Shown: one piece after another, positions 43,183 to 51,836 of the stretch
Layout of the letters: each line of letters opens with the position of its first letter
How positions within the stretch are numbered: the first letter of the stretch is position 1
Source of the DNA: Pseudomonas sp. MWU13-2105
GTDB lineage: Bacteria; Pseudomonadota; Gammaproteobacteria; Pseudomonadales; Pseudomonadaceae
Assembly (NCBI RefSeq): GCF_023242315.1
Contig: NZ_JALLIY010000028.1
Location: forward strand, 1-56,353
Length of the DNA stretch: 56,353 bases
Reading direction: 5' to 3'
Made by a program: the position numbers and the translations under genes
Notes under the pieces: generated by a model
What the model was told of the DNA's origin: nothing
What the model saw: only the letters and a program-made list of their open reading frames with translations
Database searches by the model: none

Positions 43183-44088
43183 ATGATCAAGGGACGGTCA
43201 ATTAAGAGTATCGCGCGCCTGATAGCTGAGGCAAAAGGTGCAAATCATGTAATGTTCGTAGTTTGTTGGAGTTCTGTAACTCAAACTCGGCAAAAAGAAA
43301 TTGGCATTCATTACCTCCAGCATGATGGGGATTCAATCCTCGCCTCAGACATCGGAAAAATTTCAAGCTTTAATGCTAGCGGGAAAGAAGTTAAGCGGAA
43401 GGATCTTCCTCTAATAAAAAAAATGATACCTCAATATCGCACATGGAAAGACTGGCATGGACGAGAACATGATGGAATCCAACATCGCACTATGGATGTA
43501 TATCCCATAGATTTCATATCTCCTCCTTCTGAAAAGCTGTCGCTTAGAGATATTGGCGGCGTGATGTATATCTCCACACGTCAAATAGATCTTTTAAGTG
43601 ACCCGGTATCGGTCATGCATCTGGCCAATTTGCTACTCGAATATTTCGGTGAATTTGAGATATTCGATTTATCAAGATACAAGATAACAGACTTGTCTGC
43701 GCGGCAGCTTCAATGGGAAATATTGCCTCAAGGGAAATATCCTTGGAATAAGGCCTCTGACATTGTAACTCCTTATCTAGCAAAACTTAGCCAATCTGAA
43801 AAAGGAGTGATTGAGCATAGAATGCGAGAAATATCTAAATACGAACCCGATTTTTTAGCAACAGGTCGCGGTGGATACTCCGGATATTTTGTTTATGGCT
43901 TCACATCTAAAAAACTCCATTTTTTAGAAAGCATACACCTCAACAATGCTACATATGTATTTGGCGACAACTGGGAAGAGCTCTCATCCCTGTCAAAAGA
44001 AGAAATTATAAATGGCGAACAAGGGCACTTAAGAGTAATTCATGATAAAAAGTGGATAGGGAAAATTCGTCAATTGCTACGTGCGTAA
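43183..44088 (+). CDS. Unknown protein, first gene of a ParA/SIR2 cassette
   Basis: A 301-aa soluble protein (MIKGRSIKSIARLIAEAKGANHVMF...). ATG 43183 stands after an exceptional ribosome site (AAGGGGGGG). The sequence has a mixed alpha/beta look, with VMFVVCWSS, YPIDFISPPSEKL and a C-terminal KKLHFLESIHLNNATYVFG. I recognise no domain. The gene is AT-rich compared with its surroundings, like the two genes after it. It ends 41 bases before the ParA-like gene. It could be the sensor or target-recognition part of a defence cassette; that is inference from context. Confidence 0.8.
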   Translation: MIKGRSIKSIARLIAEAKGANHVMFVVCWSSVTQTRQKEIGIHYLQHDGDSILASDIGKISSFNASGKEVKRKDLPLIKKMIPQYRTWKDWHGREHDGIQHRTMDVYPIDFISPPSEKLSLRDIGGVMYISTRQIDLLSDPVSVMHLANLLLEYFGEFEIFDLSRYKITDLSARQLQWEILPQGKYPWNKASDIVTPYLAKLSQSEKGVIEHRMREISKYEPDFLATGRGGYSGYFVYGFTSKKLHFLESIHLNNATYVFGDNWEELSSLSKEEIINGEQGHLRVIHDKKWIGKIRQLLRA

Positions 44089-44129
44089 TCGGGGCTGCGC
44101 CTGATTGATTTTTCATTAAAGGATCTGAT

Positions 44130-45143
44130 ATGAAAGCTTTTTGCGTTTTCAACAACAAAGGCGGAGTAGGAAAAACTACTCTCCTTTGTAATTTGGCTGC
44201 ACACTATGCTTTAAGAGGCAATAAAAAGGTACTTGTGGTAGATGCTGACCCACAATGCAATGCTACCGCGTACATGTTCAAAGAAAAAATACTTGACGAT
44301 CTATACTCTTCATCTAAGGATGGAGAGACTATAAATCAATTAGTAACCTCATTAAAAAAATCGAAAGGCTACTCTGATATTCCGATTAAAAAAAGTGAGT
44401 CATTCGGTGTGGATGTTGTACCTGGGGACCCTAGATTTTCTTTGGCCGAGGATTTTTTGGCGAAAGACTGGGTGGATGCAACTAGTGGACAAGAACGAGG
44501 TTTAAAAACAACTTTTCTTTTCAGGGCACTACTCGAGTGGGCCTCAAAGAAAGAATACGATTATGTCTTCTTTGATATAGGCCCTTCTCTCGGCGCGATA
44601 AATCGTACTGTTCTTTTGTCGTGCGACTATTTCATTCTGCCTATGTCATCGGATATTTTCAGTTTGCGTGGCCTTCAGAATATTGAGGTTGCGATCACTA
44701 GCTGGACTAAAGGCTTAGAACGCGGCCTTACGAGTTACAAAGAAGACAATAATGAGGATTTCCTTTTTGATGGCCTACACCAAAGGAATCCTCAGGGGAT
44801 TAAGTTTCTCGGTTATGTCACTCAGCAATACACTGCTAAAACTGTTGCGGGAAAAAAGCAGCCCGTTGATGCCTATGAAAAAATAATCAAACGTATTGGG
44901 CCTGCCATTAAAAAAAGCCTAATAGAAAAAATAAACCAAGGGAAAATTCTAGAGTACAAACTTGGTGAAATTCCTTACTTCAGCAGCTTGGTCCCCATGG
45001 CCCAAACATCTACGAAGCCTATATTTATGCTGAAGTCCGCAGACGGAGTCGTGGGGGCACATTTTGACAAAGTAAAGCAATTTGAAAAAGTTATTGCAGA
45101 TATCGCTGCAAGCCTTCGCGCAAACATGGACGAGGTCATCTAA
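44130..45143 (+). CDS. ParA/MinD-type ATPase in a SIR2 cassette
   Basis: A 337-aa protein with the deviant Walker A KGGVGKTT (residues 10-17), DADPQCN (switch/A' region) and a Walker B-like YVFFDIGPSLGAINRTVL. This is the ParA/AAA_31 fold with an extended C-terminal part. No ParB or centromere-like repeats are seen beside it, so plasmid partition is not its likely job here. Its stop codon is directly next to the ATG of the SIR2 gene (0 bases between), so the products are probably made together. Confidence 0.88.
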   Translation: MKAFCVFNNKGGVGKTTLLCNLAAHYALRGNKKVLVVDADPQCNATAYMFKEKILDDLYSSSKDGETINQLVTSLKKSKGYSDIPIKKSESFGVDVVPGDPRFSLAEDFLAKDWVDATSGQERGLKTTFLFRALLEWASKKEYDYVFFDIGPSLGAINRTVLLSCDYFILPMSSDIFSLRGLQNIEVAITSWTKGLERGLTSYKEDNNEDFLFDGLHQRNPQGIKFLGYVTQQYTAKTVAGKKQPVDAYEKIIKRIGPAIKKSLIEKINQGKILEYKLGEIPYFSSLVPMAQTSTKPIFMLKSADGVVGAHFDKVKQFEKVIADIAASLRANMDEVI

Positions 45144-46022
45144 ATGTCAATTTGGCCTAAGGAACTAGTTCACTCTATTGCTTGTAGGCGCTGCGTACTA
45201 TTTTTTGGCGCTGGCGTCTCGATGAACTCTTCGGGGAATGAAGGTGTCAGGCCTCCTAGTTGGGCAAGCTTTTTAATTGAGGCCGCAAGCCAAATAGGCG
45301 CTCCTGGAAAGAAGATAGTAAAAGAAATTAATGCGCTCATTAAGGCTGGGGACTACCTGACCGCGGCGGAGGTAATACGAAACGAAATCAAGCAAGAGAA
45401 GTTTACAAATTTAGTAAAGGCTCGCTTCCACACACCAGACTTCAAAGCGGCCCCAATACATAAGACACTTTTTAATCTGGATTTACGAATTGCAATCACT
45501 CCGAACTTTGATAGCATCTACGAAACAGCAGCAGGTGAGCGTGGAGCTGGGGCGCTAACTACAAAGATATATCATGATGATGACATTGCGGATTGCTTGC
45601 GCAGACATGAACGAGTTTTGATAAAGAGCCATGGGACGATTTCGTCGCCAAATAAATTGATTTTCACAAGGACCGATTACGCCAAGGCTCGAAATTCTCA
45701 CAGTCAATTCTATGAGCTTTTAGATGCGCTTCTGCGCACCCATACTTTTATTTTCGTTGGTTGTGGCGTGAGCGATCCCGATATTAGATCGTTATTAGAG
45801 AACTACAGATACCGACATCCTTATGGCCAGAGCCATTACTTTGTAACTGCTTCAAAAAACTTCTGTTCGGAGGTTAAATCCGTGCTGAGTGATTCACTGA
45901 AAATAAACTTCATAGAGTATTCCGCAACGAAAGATCACGCTCATTTATCAAGAGAACTAGATTTATTAAAGGCGCTAGTTGAACTTGAAAGAATCGAGCT
46001 GAGTAAAAATCAAGCATGGTAG
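45144..46022 (+). CDS. SIR2-like domain protein (probable NADase effector)
   Basis: A 292-aa SIR2_2-type protein. Motifs are FFGAGVSMNSSG (NAD-binding GAGxS), ITPNFDSIYE (the NxD position), LIKSHGTIS (catalytic His) and FIFVGCGVSDPDIRSLL. In anti-phage systems such domains hydrolyse NAD+ when activated and stop infection by abortive death. It is the last gene of the three-gene AT-rich cassette, so it is the most probable effector, with the ParA-like ATPase and the 301-aa protein as sensor or regulator. Confidence 0.87.
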   Translation: MSIWPKELVHSIACRRCVLFFGAGVSMNSSGNEGVRPPSWASFLIEAASQIGAPGKKIVKEINALIKAGDYLTAAEVIRNEIKQEKFTNLVKARFHTPDFKAAPIHKTLFNLDLRIAITPNFDSIYETAAGERGAGALTTKIYHDDDIADCLRRHERVLIKSHGTISSPNKLIFTRTDYAKARNSHSQFYELLDALLRTHTFIFVGCGVSDPDIRSLLENYRYRHPYGQSHYFVTASKNFCSEVKSVLSDSLKINFIEYSATKDHAHLSRELDLLKALVELERIELSKNQAW

Positions 46023-46062
46023 CCACTATAACGTTGTACTCAGCGTCCGCTATTGGCCGAGA

Positions 46063-46123
46063 GCGGTCTATCGAGAAATTTTATATTGCCCATCGTCTGG
46101 CTTACTGGAGCCTAGCTTGATTT
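46063..46123 (+). repeat. Left direct repeat flanking the HEPN-like gene
   Basis: An imperfect 61-base repeat of 47162-47222: GCGGTCTATC, ATATTG, ATCGT, TGGCTT, CTAG and AGCTTGATTT are kept in order. Both follow the 3' end of a gene. Confidence 0.75.
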
Positions 46124-46318
46124 CGCCGCAGCCAGGTGGGGGCGGCCAGGGAGCCCGCTTTCGACCCGATCCGTCCTTTGCTCTCCGGGCAACAAGGCGC
46201 ACGAGGAGAAAGGGTTAGATGTGGCGAGGTGCGTCGAACAGCCTGGCGCGCAAGGCACGTTGCCACTACCCTTGATGTTTCCGCGCTCAGCAGAGTGCAC
46301 CCTCAGGTAGGTAGCCCC

Positions 46319-47131
46319 ATGGCAATAACGAATTTGGAAAAATATCGGAAAGACTTGGACACACTCCTGCAAGAGGCTGGCTTGGTCCAAAATTCGCTAA
46401 ACTATTCAGCGTTTGGCCACAACGAATTCTACAGCAGCCTGCTAAAGCAGCTGGGGGGGGACGAAGAAAAGGCGAAAACCTTTGTCAAGACGATCAAGCC
46501 GTTCGAGGCCGTATACCAGTACTGGTACTCTGAAGCGCTGCCCCTCGTGAGACAACTACTTCCTGATCGCCTGAGCGACTTTATCCGGCTGTACGAAAAA
46601 CCAAAATCTCGTAAGGATATAACTTATGAGAGCTACCGCATCGAAGATGCCTGCCAAGGGCTGCGCACGACCTATGGCCGAACCGTCAAAGCTGACGCGA
46701 AGGCTGCGATCCCGCTTTTGGCACAACAGATAGCCATCGTCGAGGCGATAAAGCGTCGATTTGAGAGCTCACTATTTGACATCAGGCAATTGGTGCAAGC
46801 GGATGTCTTCGACTCGGAGCTGGATGGCGCCCAAGAGCTGCTTAAGAACAAATACGCCCGGGCAGCAGGGGCTATAGCTGGTGTTGTCCTGGAAGGCCAT
46901 TTGAAGCAAGTGTGTGACAACCACGGCCTCCCTAAAAAGTCTGGCACTATCGCTGTCCTTAATGACGCTTTGAAGTCTGCCAACGTTATTGAGCTGTCCC
47001 AGCATCGGCAGATTCAGTTCCTAGGTGACCTCAGAAATAAGTGTGGCCACAGGAATGCGACAGAGCCGACCGTAGAAGAGGCCGAAGACCTCATCAATGG
47101 TGTGACTAAGGTCATCAAGACTATCTTCTGA
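46319..47131 (+). CDS. HEPN-like protein (270 aa)
   Basis: From ATG 46319 (MAITNLEKYRKDLD). It is all-helical. The C-terminal part has AGAIAGVVLEGHLKQV and then RNKCGH, an R-x4-H motif of the type found in HEPN/abortive-infection domains, where it forms the RNase centre. The gene is isolated between two imperfect direct repeats and has no antitoxin beside it. HEPN assignment is from the motif and helical pattern only. Confidence 0.65.
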   Translation: MAITNLEKYRKDLDTLLQEAGLVQNSLNYSAFGHNEFYSSLLKQLGGDEEKAKTFVKTIKPFEAVYQYWYSEALPLVRQLLPDRLSDFIRLYEKPKSRKDITYESYRIEDACQGLRTTYGRTVKADAKAAIPLLAQQIAIVEAIKRRFESSLFDIRQLVQADVFDSELDGAQELLKNKYARAAGAIAGVVLEGHLKQVCDNHGLPKKSGTIAVLNDALKSANVIELSQHRQIQFLGDLRNKCGHRNATEPTVEEAEDLINGVTKVIKTIF

Positions 47132-47161
47132 CTGATGGCTTATGGCTTATGGCTTATGGCT

Positions 47162-47222
47162 GCGGTCTATCAAGAAAATTAATATTGGCAATCGTATGGC
47201 TTGCTAGTGGCCAGCTTGATTT
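47162..47222 (+). repeat. Right direct repeat flanking the HEPN-like gene
   Basis: Counterpart of 46063-46123. It is immediately preceded by a short GGCTTAT tandem run (about 47137-47160). Confidence 0.75.
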
Positions 47223-47378
47223 TAGGCTTCTCAATGACTGCTATCGACCCTAAGCTGCCCTTCGCGAGGGGCAGCAGTCGGCCAAGAGCGGACGGCCTTC
47301 ATTAGCTTAGTCAACCTCAATTGAAGCTTTAGGGCTTTTACAAGACTTGGGAGATCAGGTCATTAGCCCATTTTGCCG

Positions 47379-48899
47379 TCAACGGCAGCAGTGCTTGTAC
47401 TTTTTCTCTGAGCCGCAGGGACAGTGTTCGTTCCTGCCTACCGGCGAGCCAACGTAAACCCGTTGGGGCGGTTCGTCTGCGATGGGGGGCGGGACACTTA
47501 TTTGAAACGTAAGGTGAGGGTGTGCGCTAGCCATAGCTTTCGGTATCTTCTCCCAGATATATGCGGCAAGCCTTCGGCACGCAGGAAGCAGATCCTTATG
47601 TTGTGACGTAGCACTGATTTCATCCTGGCAGTTAGTAATGTGCGCCAACGCTGATTGCAATGCGTCTAGACTGTTCAGTTGCTTTACCAAGCTGTGAGCC
47701 AGCGCATACCGGGCTTTTATTCGAGTTTTTTCGCTGTTGAGGCATTGTTCATAAAGAGCTTGAGCATCAATTTCGCTCCGGCCCGGAATGAGCTTCTGAC
47801 TGATAAGTCTGCCGAGCTCAAGCATCGCTTCTGGATACTTTTGTTCCGCTGCTTCGATTAGCCAGGCGATAGCTTTCAGGCGGTCATCGGCGAAAGCGTG
47901 ACCTTGATGATGCAGCGTGTACAAGTGAAATTGTGCCTGCGGAAATCCAGCCTCGGCAGACTGTAAAGAGCATTCGAATGAAGCATTGAGATCTCTCGGG
48001 CCGCCGATCCCCCGTTCATGCATTTCCCCCAATTGAGCAAGTGCTCCTGGGTGAGACTGGACGGCAGCCTGTTGATACAGCTCTCTTGCGTACTCGAAAT
48101 CTTGCGCGTATCGAGCCGATCCCCAAAAGTGGCAGTCGCCGATAAAGGCTAACGCATTAGCGTAGCCTTTATCACTTGCCCGCCAAACCCAGTGTTCACC
48201 TTTTTGGCGTTGTTCTTGAAACTCATCGCCTTGGAGGCGCGCATGGTAGACGCCGTATTCATACATTGCTTCGACATGCGAACTTTCTGCGGCGAGTTTG
48301 AACCAAATATTGGCTTGATCAATAGACTTTCGGGATTCAAGGCCGTAACCGTCATCAGATCTGAACATTACCTCGGAGGTTTTTAGGACATTAGCTTTTT
48401 CTTTGAAGTGGACTCCGAGCGTGTAGCGCGCCTCAGCGTCCTCCTCAAAAATAGCGATGTAGCTCAATTCTCGAAGGTTGTGCTGTGTGAATGGTGTGAC
48501 CGTGTATTCAGGGCACTCTCCGAGCACAGGGTTCAGGGAATGCAGATACTCAAGCAATCCGAGGGCGGCGGGTAGCGCCTGGCTAAGCATTTCAGTTGAG
48601 TCGTGGGACGTATAGCTAAACGCCTTCGGGTGAGCCGCAACATTCCCATTTTTTTGTAGGACGCGTAACGGGTTCAGCACCCTGTGGTCTACCAAACGCC
48701 TATCTCGTAGGTACGCGATCTTGCGATCAAGATTCAGATCCCGATCCATAGTCGGAACTAGCGTTTCGCAGAACGCTTCGGCGAAGCTTCTCAAGAAAGT
48801 AACTGCATAACCCGGCGTCGAAGCGCCTAGGTTCTTTGCCTGTTCGTACAGGTTACCCAGCTGAGGGCTGACGCTGTGCGCAAACTCAATATCGTTCAT
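47379..48899 (-). CDS. DUF4145 - Sel1 repeat - SEC-C motif protein
   Basis: A 506-aa protein. Residues 1 to about 125 look like DUF4145 (TPGYAVTFLRSFAEAFCETL, LQKNGNVAAHPKAF), a domain often joined to restriction or other defence proteins. Residues about 165-410 are Sel1-type repeats (AEARYTLGVHF, AMYEYGVYHARLQ, GALAQLGEMHERGIGGP). The C-terminus is a SEC-C zinc motif, CPCGSEKKYKHCCR. It is probably a protein-interaction scaffold or sensor. It lies alone between GGCCGA repeats in the island. Confidence 0.85.
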   Translation of the reverse strand: MNDIEFAHSVSPQLGNLYEQAKNLGASTPGYAVTFLRSFAEAFCETLVPTMDRDLNLDRKIAYLRDRRLVDHRVLNPLRVLQKNGNVAAHPKAFSYTSHDSTEMLSQALPAALGLLEYLHSLNPVLGECPEYTVTPFTQHNLRELSYIAIFEEDAEARYTLGVHFKEKANVLKTSEVMFRSDDGYGLESRKSIDQANIWFKLAAESSHVEAMYEYGVYHARLQGDEFQEQRQKGEHWVWRASDKGYANALAFIGDCHFWGSARYAQDFEYARELYQQAAVQSHPGALAQLGEMHERGIGGPRDLNASFECSLQSAEAGFPQAQFHLYTLHHQGHAFADDRLKAIAWLIEAAEQKYPEAMLELGRLISQKLIPGRSEIDAQALYEQCLNSEKTRIKARYALAHSLVKQLNSLDALQSALAHITNCQDEISATSQHKDLLPACRRLAAYIWEKIPKAMASAHPHLTFQISVPPPIADEPPQRVYVGSPVGRNEHCPCGSEKKYKHCCR

Positions 48900-49161
48900 C
48901 GTACGGCCTTAAATGCAGGCGGGATTTACCGACAGTGTCGCGTATCCAGAGAGGCACATGAAAGCGACGTTGAAAATACCCCGTGTCGCGCCAATGATTA
49001 CACAGTGTGAAGTGGTCTACTCAACCAACCAGCCGTTTTGTTTAAAGCCAATTCCCGATTCTGGATGACGGTCAGCTTTTGGCCGAAAGACGTCATTCGC
49101 CACGCGGCACGAAAACATCGTGCAAGATATGACGACCCTGGCCACACAGTCCCCATAAACG
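48900..49161. other. Intergenic stretch with a GGCCGA repeat
   Basis: No gene is seen. It contains one copy of the interspersed motif at 49071-49094 (GGTCAGCTTTTGGCCGAAAG) and nothing else recognisable. Confidence 0.45.
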
Positions 49162-49187
49162 ACAAAGCCCAGTACTGGACTAGGGCT
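49162..49187 (-). terminator. Terminator-like hairpin after the lipoprotein gene
   Basis: On the minus strand AGCCCTAGT-CCAGT-ACTGGGCT followed by TTGT. It lies 39 bases after the stop of the 49226 gene. Confidence 0.45.
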
Positions 49188-49225
49188 AGCAGCCGTCCAA
49201 TTCACCAGGCAGCAAGCCCACAAGA

Positions 49226-49567
49226 TCAGCGCTGATCGATCTCAATCTTCTGCGTCGGATCAGGGCTGTATTTCTGACGCTTCAGCTGCGGATCGCCTTT
49301 AGCCAGGCAGAAGAAATAGATCTCGGCCTCGCCACAACCGCCGTGCAAAGCGCACTCGCTCGCTTGCATGTGGTCGAGGAGAATTTCTCTACCCTGGGAT
49401 TCACAGAATACGTTCGCTTCTTTCAGGGCCTGCCCTTTTGCAGATGCCGGGCCGCCGAAGGGGACGCGCGTTGAAATCGTGTAGGTGTCTGGGCCGACCT
49501 TTATTGGGCCGCTGTCTGCACAGCCAGAAAGCAGTGCCAAGGCCAAAGCCCCTACGATCAATTTCAT
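49226..49567 (-). CDS. Small lipoprotein
   Basis: A 113-aa protein from ATG 49567 (MKLIVGALALALLSGCADS; GAGGGA upstream). The signal peptide ends in the lipobox LSGC, so Cys would be lipidated. The mature part contains YTISTRVPFGGPASAKGQAL, then KEANVFCESQGREIL and ECALHGGCGEAEIYFFCL, with four to five Cys. It is similar to small lipoproteins often found in pseudomonads and their phages. Function unknown. Confidence 0.82.
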   Translation of the reverse strand: MKLIVGALALALLSGCADSGPIKVGPDTYTISTRVPFGGPASAKGQALKEANVFCESQGREILLDHMQASECALHGGCGEAEIYFFCLAKGDPQLKRQKYSPDPTQKIEIDQR

Positions 49568-49876
49568 GTCGTTCCCTCGTTGAGATTTTGCGGGACTGTA
49601 GCATTGGGTAGCCGAAAACGAAAAAGCCCCCCTCACACAATCTGACCAGTCATGTGCACTTGATGAGTGTCGACTGCGCCTCCAATGGCGGCACGTCCAC
49701 CCAAGCAAACTGTCGATCCCGAGTGACGGCAATCGGCCAAAAGCAGCCGTTCGATGTGTCTAGACACTCCGGGGCGATTCACTCACCCGTCGGCACTGAA
49801 TAACTGCTGCTGGTTACAGGATGTCAATAGAGCGGTGGATATGGAATTATTGGTCGCTCCGAATATATAAGGAAGA

Positions 49877-51427
49877 ATGCTGTTGTCTGCTACCAAGGAA
49901 CTCATTTCCCTGCACCTGGATAAGGCAGCGGCGCAACTGCGTGCCGAGGCGCTTGAGCAAAACCTGGCCCTCCACCTGGAGTTGCAAGAGCTCAAGGCGT
50001 CCAGCGCTCGTCTGCTCCACGAAGTCCAGAGCCAGATCGGCAATGCCGAGGCGAAGGTTTCCGAGCGGGCCATAGAGAAGACACTGTCGATTCTTCATCA
50101 CATCAAGCAGTGGATTCTCGCGGTCGGAACCTTCATCACCCTGGCATTGGCCGTGGGAGCATTCTTTGGCTACAAGAACCTTGCCGACAGCCTGACGAAC
50201 ACCTTCACGAACAAGGTTGATCGGTGGTTACGCTTCGAGGACGGTGATAGCCGTGAAAGCAAGGCGCTTGATGCAATACGCACCCAAGCGCTGCTGAACG
50301 CGTACATGGTGCGTTTCGCCCGTGAGCGTCTGGATGGGCGCAATGGTTCATTGTCTCTGACAGAAGCTGAGCGGCAGCGTCTACTCGTGATCCTTCAAGA
50401 TCCCTTATCGGACGTCGGGCAGTTCTCCGACGCGTTGACCATCATTACCCGTAGCCGTGGGCTGTTCGCACCGGCCTGGATGGAGGACCCAACCGGTAAA
50501 GCCCTTGCCCAACTGGTAAACGACTCATCTTTGAGCCAGCACAAGCGGGTGTTGCTGCTGGAGCGGCTGAAATTAGACCGTGCTTTCCTACCATTCTCGC
50601 GCACCCTCATCGCTGACGCAGATAACGTTTGGTCTATGAAAATGCTGGCATTCGATAACCTCAAACTGTTCGAAGATCCTATGGCCTTGGCGTTCGCCCA
50701 AGACAATGTGGGCAAGGTGGACCGTTACTATCGCTCCAAGCTGGCGCTCTATATCGCGCAGAAGACAGGGTCTTATGCGGCGGTGAACGAATATGCACAG
50801 TTCCTGCGCCAGACAAAGCCAGAGCTGTGGCAGTCCGATCTTCTGGAACTGGTGGGAGGCCTGGGTGGAATCTTGCCAAGCACTGGTGAGTTGCCGCTGG
50901 AGGATATCAGCGCCCTGATCGGTGATAGCGTGCTGCTGGGGGCAGGCATTCGCCTGACTGATCTGTTAGGTTCCAGACGCTTGGCGCTCGAGTTGGATGG
51001 AGGCTACGCGGCGCTGGTCGAGCCCGGTCGCTGGCTCAATGAACCACGCGTGATTGGTGCGATTATCCGACATCAGCCACTTTCACCTGATTGGTTGGCC
51101 AGGGTGGTCTCGTTCTTCCAGGTCAATGACCAAGGTTACGAACTGGCGACGCTGCAACTAACGCTTCGAGACGAGGACCGCCTGCTGACGCAACAGGGTG
51201 CCGTCGGCGCCAGCGACGTACGTGGCCAGGTGTGGTTGAGGGTTGAAACCGTTCCAGGGGGGCATCGGCTTAGCGCGACCTGGCGTGATGCGAACACAGG
51301 GCGGATATCGGCAAGCGTGATCGAGTCACCGCAGCGCTTGCCAAAGAGCATTTTCCAACTGTCGTTTGATCCTCAGTTGTTGAAAAGCCTGACCTATCAA
51401 ATGCGCGTCTATGAAGACTACCTATGA
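49877..51427 (+). CDS. Coiled-coil membrane protein of unknown function (516 aa)
   Basis: Start ATG 49877 after AAGGAAG. Residues 1-75 are a coiled coil, followed by one membrane span (IKQWILAVGTFITLALAVGAFFGY, about 75-100) and a large C-terminal domain of about 400 residues with helical repeats and a beta-rich end. No catalytic motif is seen. It is one of the single-gene insertions in the island and converges towards the HEAT-like gene. It may be a sensor or anchoring protein. Confidence 0.8.
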   Translation: MLLSATKELISLHLDKAAAQLRAEALEQNLALHLELQELKASSARLLHEVQSQIGNAEAKVSERAIEKTLSILHHIKQWILAVGTFITLALAVGAFFGYKNLADSLTNTFTNKVDRWLRFEDGDSRESKALDAIRTQALLNAYMVRFARERLDGRNGSLSLTEAERQRLLVILQDPLSDVGQFSDALTIITRSRGLFAPAWMEDPTGKALAQLVNDSSLSQHKRVLLLERLKLDRAFLPFSRTLIADADNVWSMKMLAFDNLKLFEDPMALAFAQDNVGKVDRYYRSKLALYIAQKTGSYAAVNEYAQFLRQTKPELWQSDLLELVGGLGGILPSTGELPLEDISALIGDSVLLGAGIRLTDLLGSRRLALELDGGYAALVEPGRWLNEPRVIGAIIRHQPLSPDWLARVVSFFQVNDQGYELATLQLTLRDEDRLLTQQGAVGASDVRGQVWLRVETVPGGHRLSATWRDANTGRISASVIESPQRLPKSIFQLSFDPQLLKSLTYQMRVYEDYL

Positions 51428-51836
51428 TTTGAAGAGGCGCTCAGCCTTGCAGGGCCTAGGGGGGGTGAAGTTACTCAGCGAGTATCGCCTCCGGGCATTC
51501 GAGCCCTGCCACACCTTCGCAGGACAAGGCTTTCTGCAGGCTGCGCTCTCCGGCATTCCACCCTTGCACGAGCCCAGATAGAAACCGGCGCGGTACCGCG
51601 CTGAACATCGTCTGCCAGTAACCGCCTTGACACACCATGGCAGCGCTGTCACGAGTCGCTGCAAGACTGAGCAGGTTAATCGAAGGTGGGTAGAGGTGTT
51701 GGCTGCGAAACGACAACTCTCCTGAACAAGCGTTTAATACGCCTCGAATGTCCGCTACTGGCCGATTGCTGCCCTTGGCGAGTAGCGGCTCACGTCAATG
51801 ACTGCAGGAATCCAGAAGCGGTTGACCTTCTACCAG
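51428..51836. other. Region between converging genes, with a possible gene remnant
   Basis: About 400 bases. On the minus strand, 51716-51471 is open and reads AATRDSAAMVCQGGYWQTMF, then FLSGLVQGWNAGERSLQKAL, which looks coding but has no good start (a TTG with AGGAG too close). It may be the 3' end of a lost gene. One GGCCGA motif is at 51751-51774. Confidence 0.4.

Noticed and set aside
44130..45143. Plasmid or ICE partition locus
   Set aside because: A ParA-type ATPase is present, but there is no ParB gene or iterated centromere-like repeat beside it. The gene is tightly joined to a SIR2 gene.
51471..51716. 81-codon minus-strand gene
   Set aside because: The sequence looks coding, but the only start is a TTG with the ribosome site too close. 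It is mentioned as a possible remnant only.
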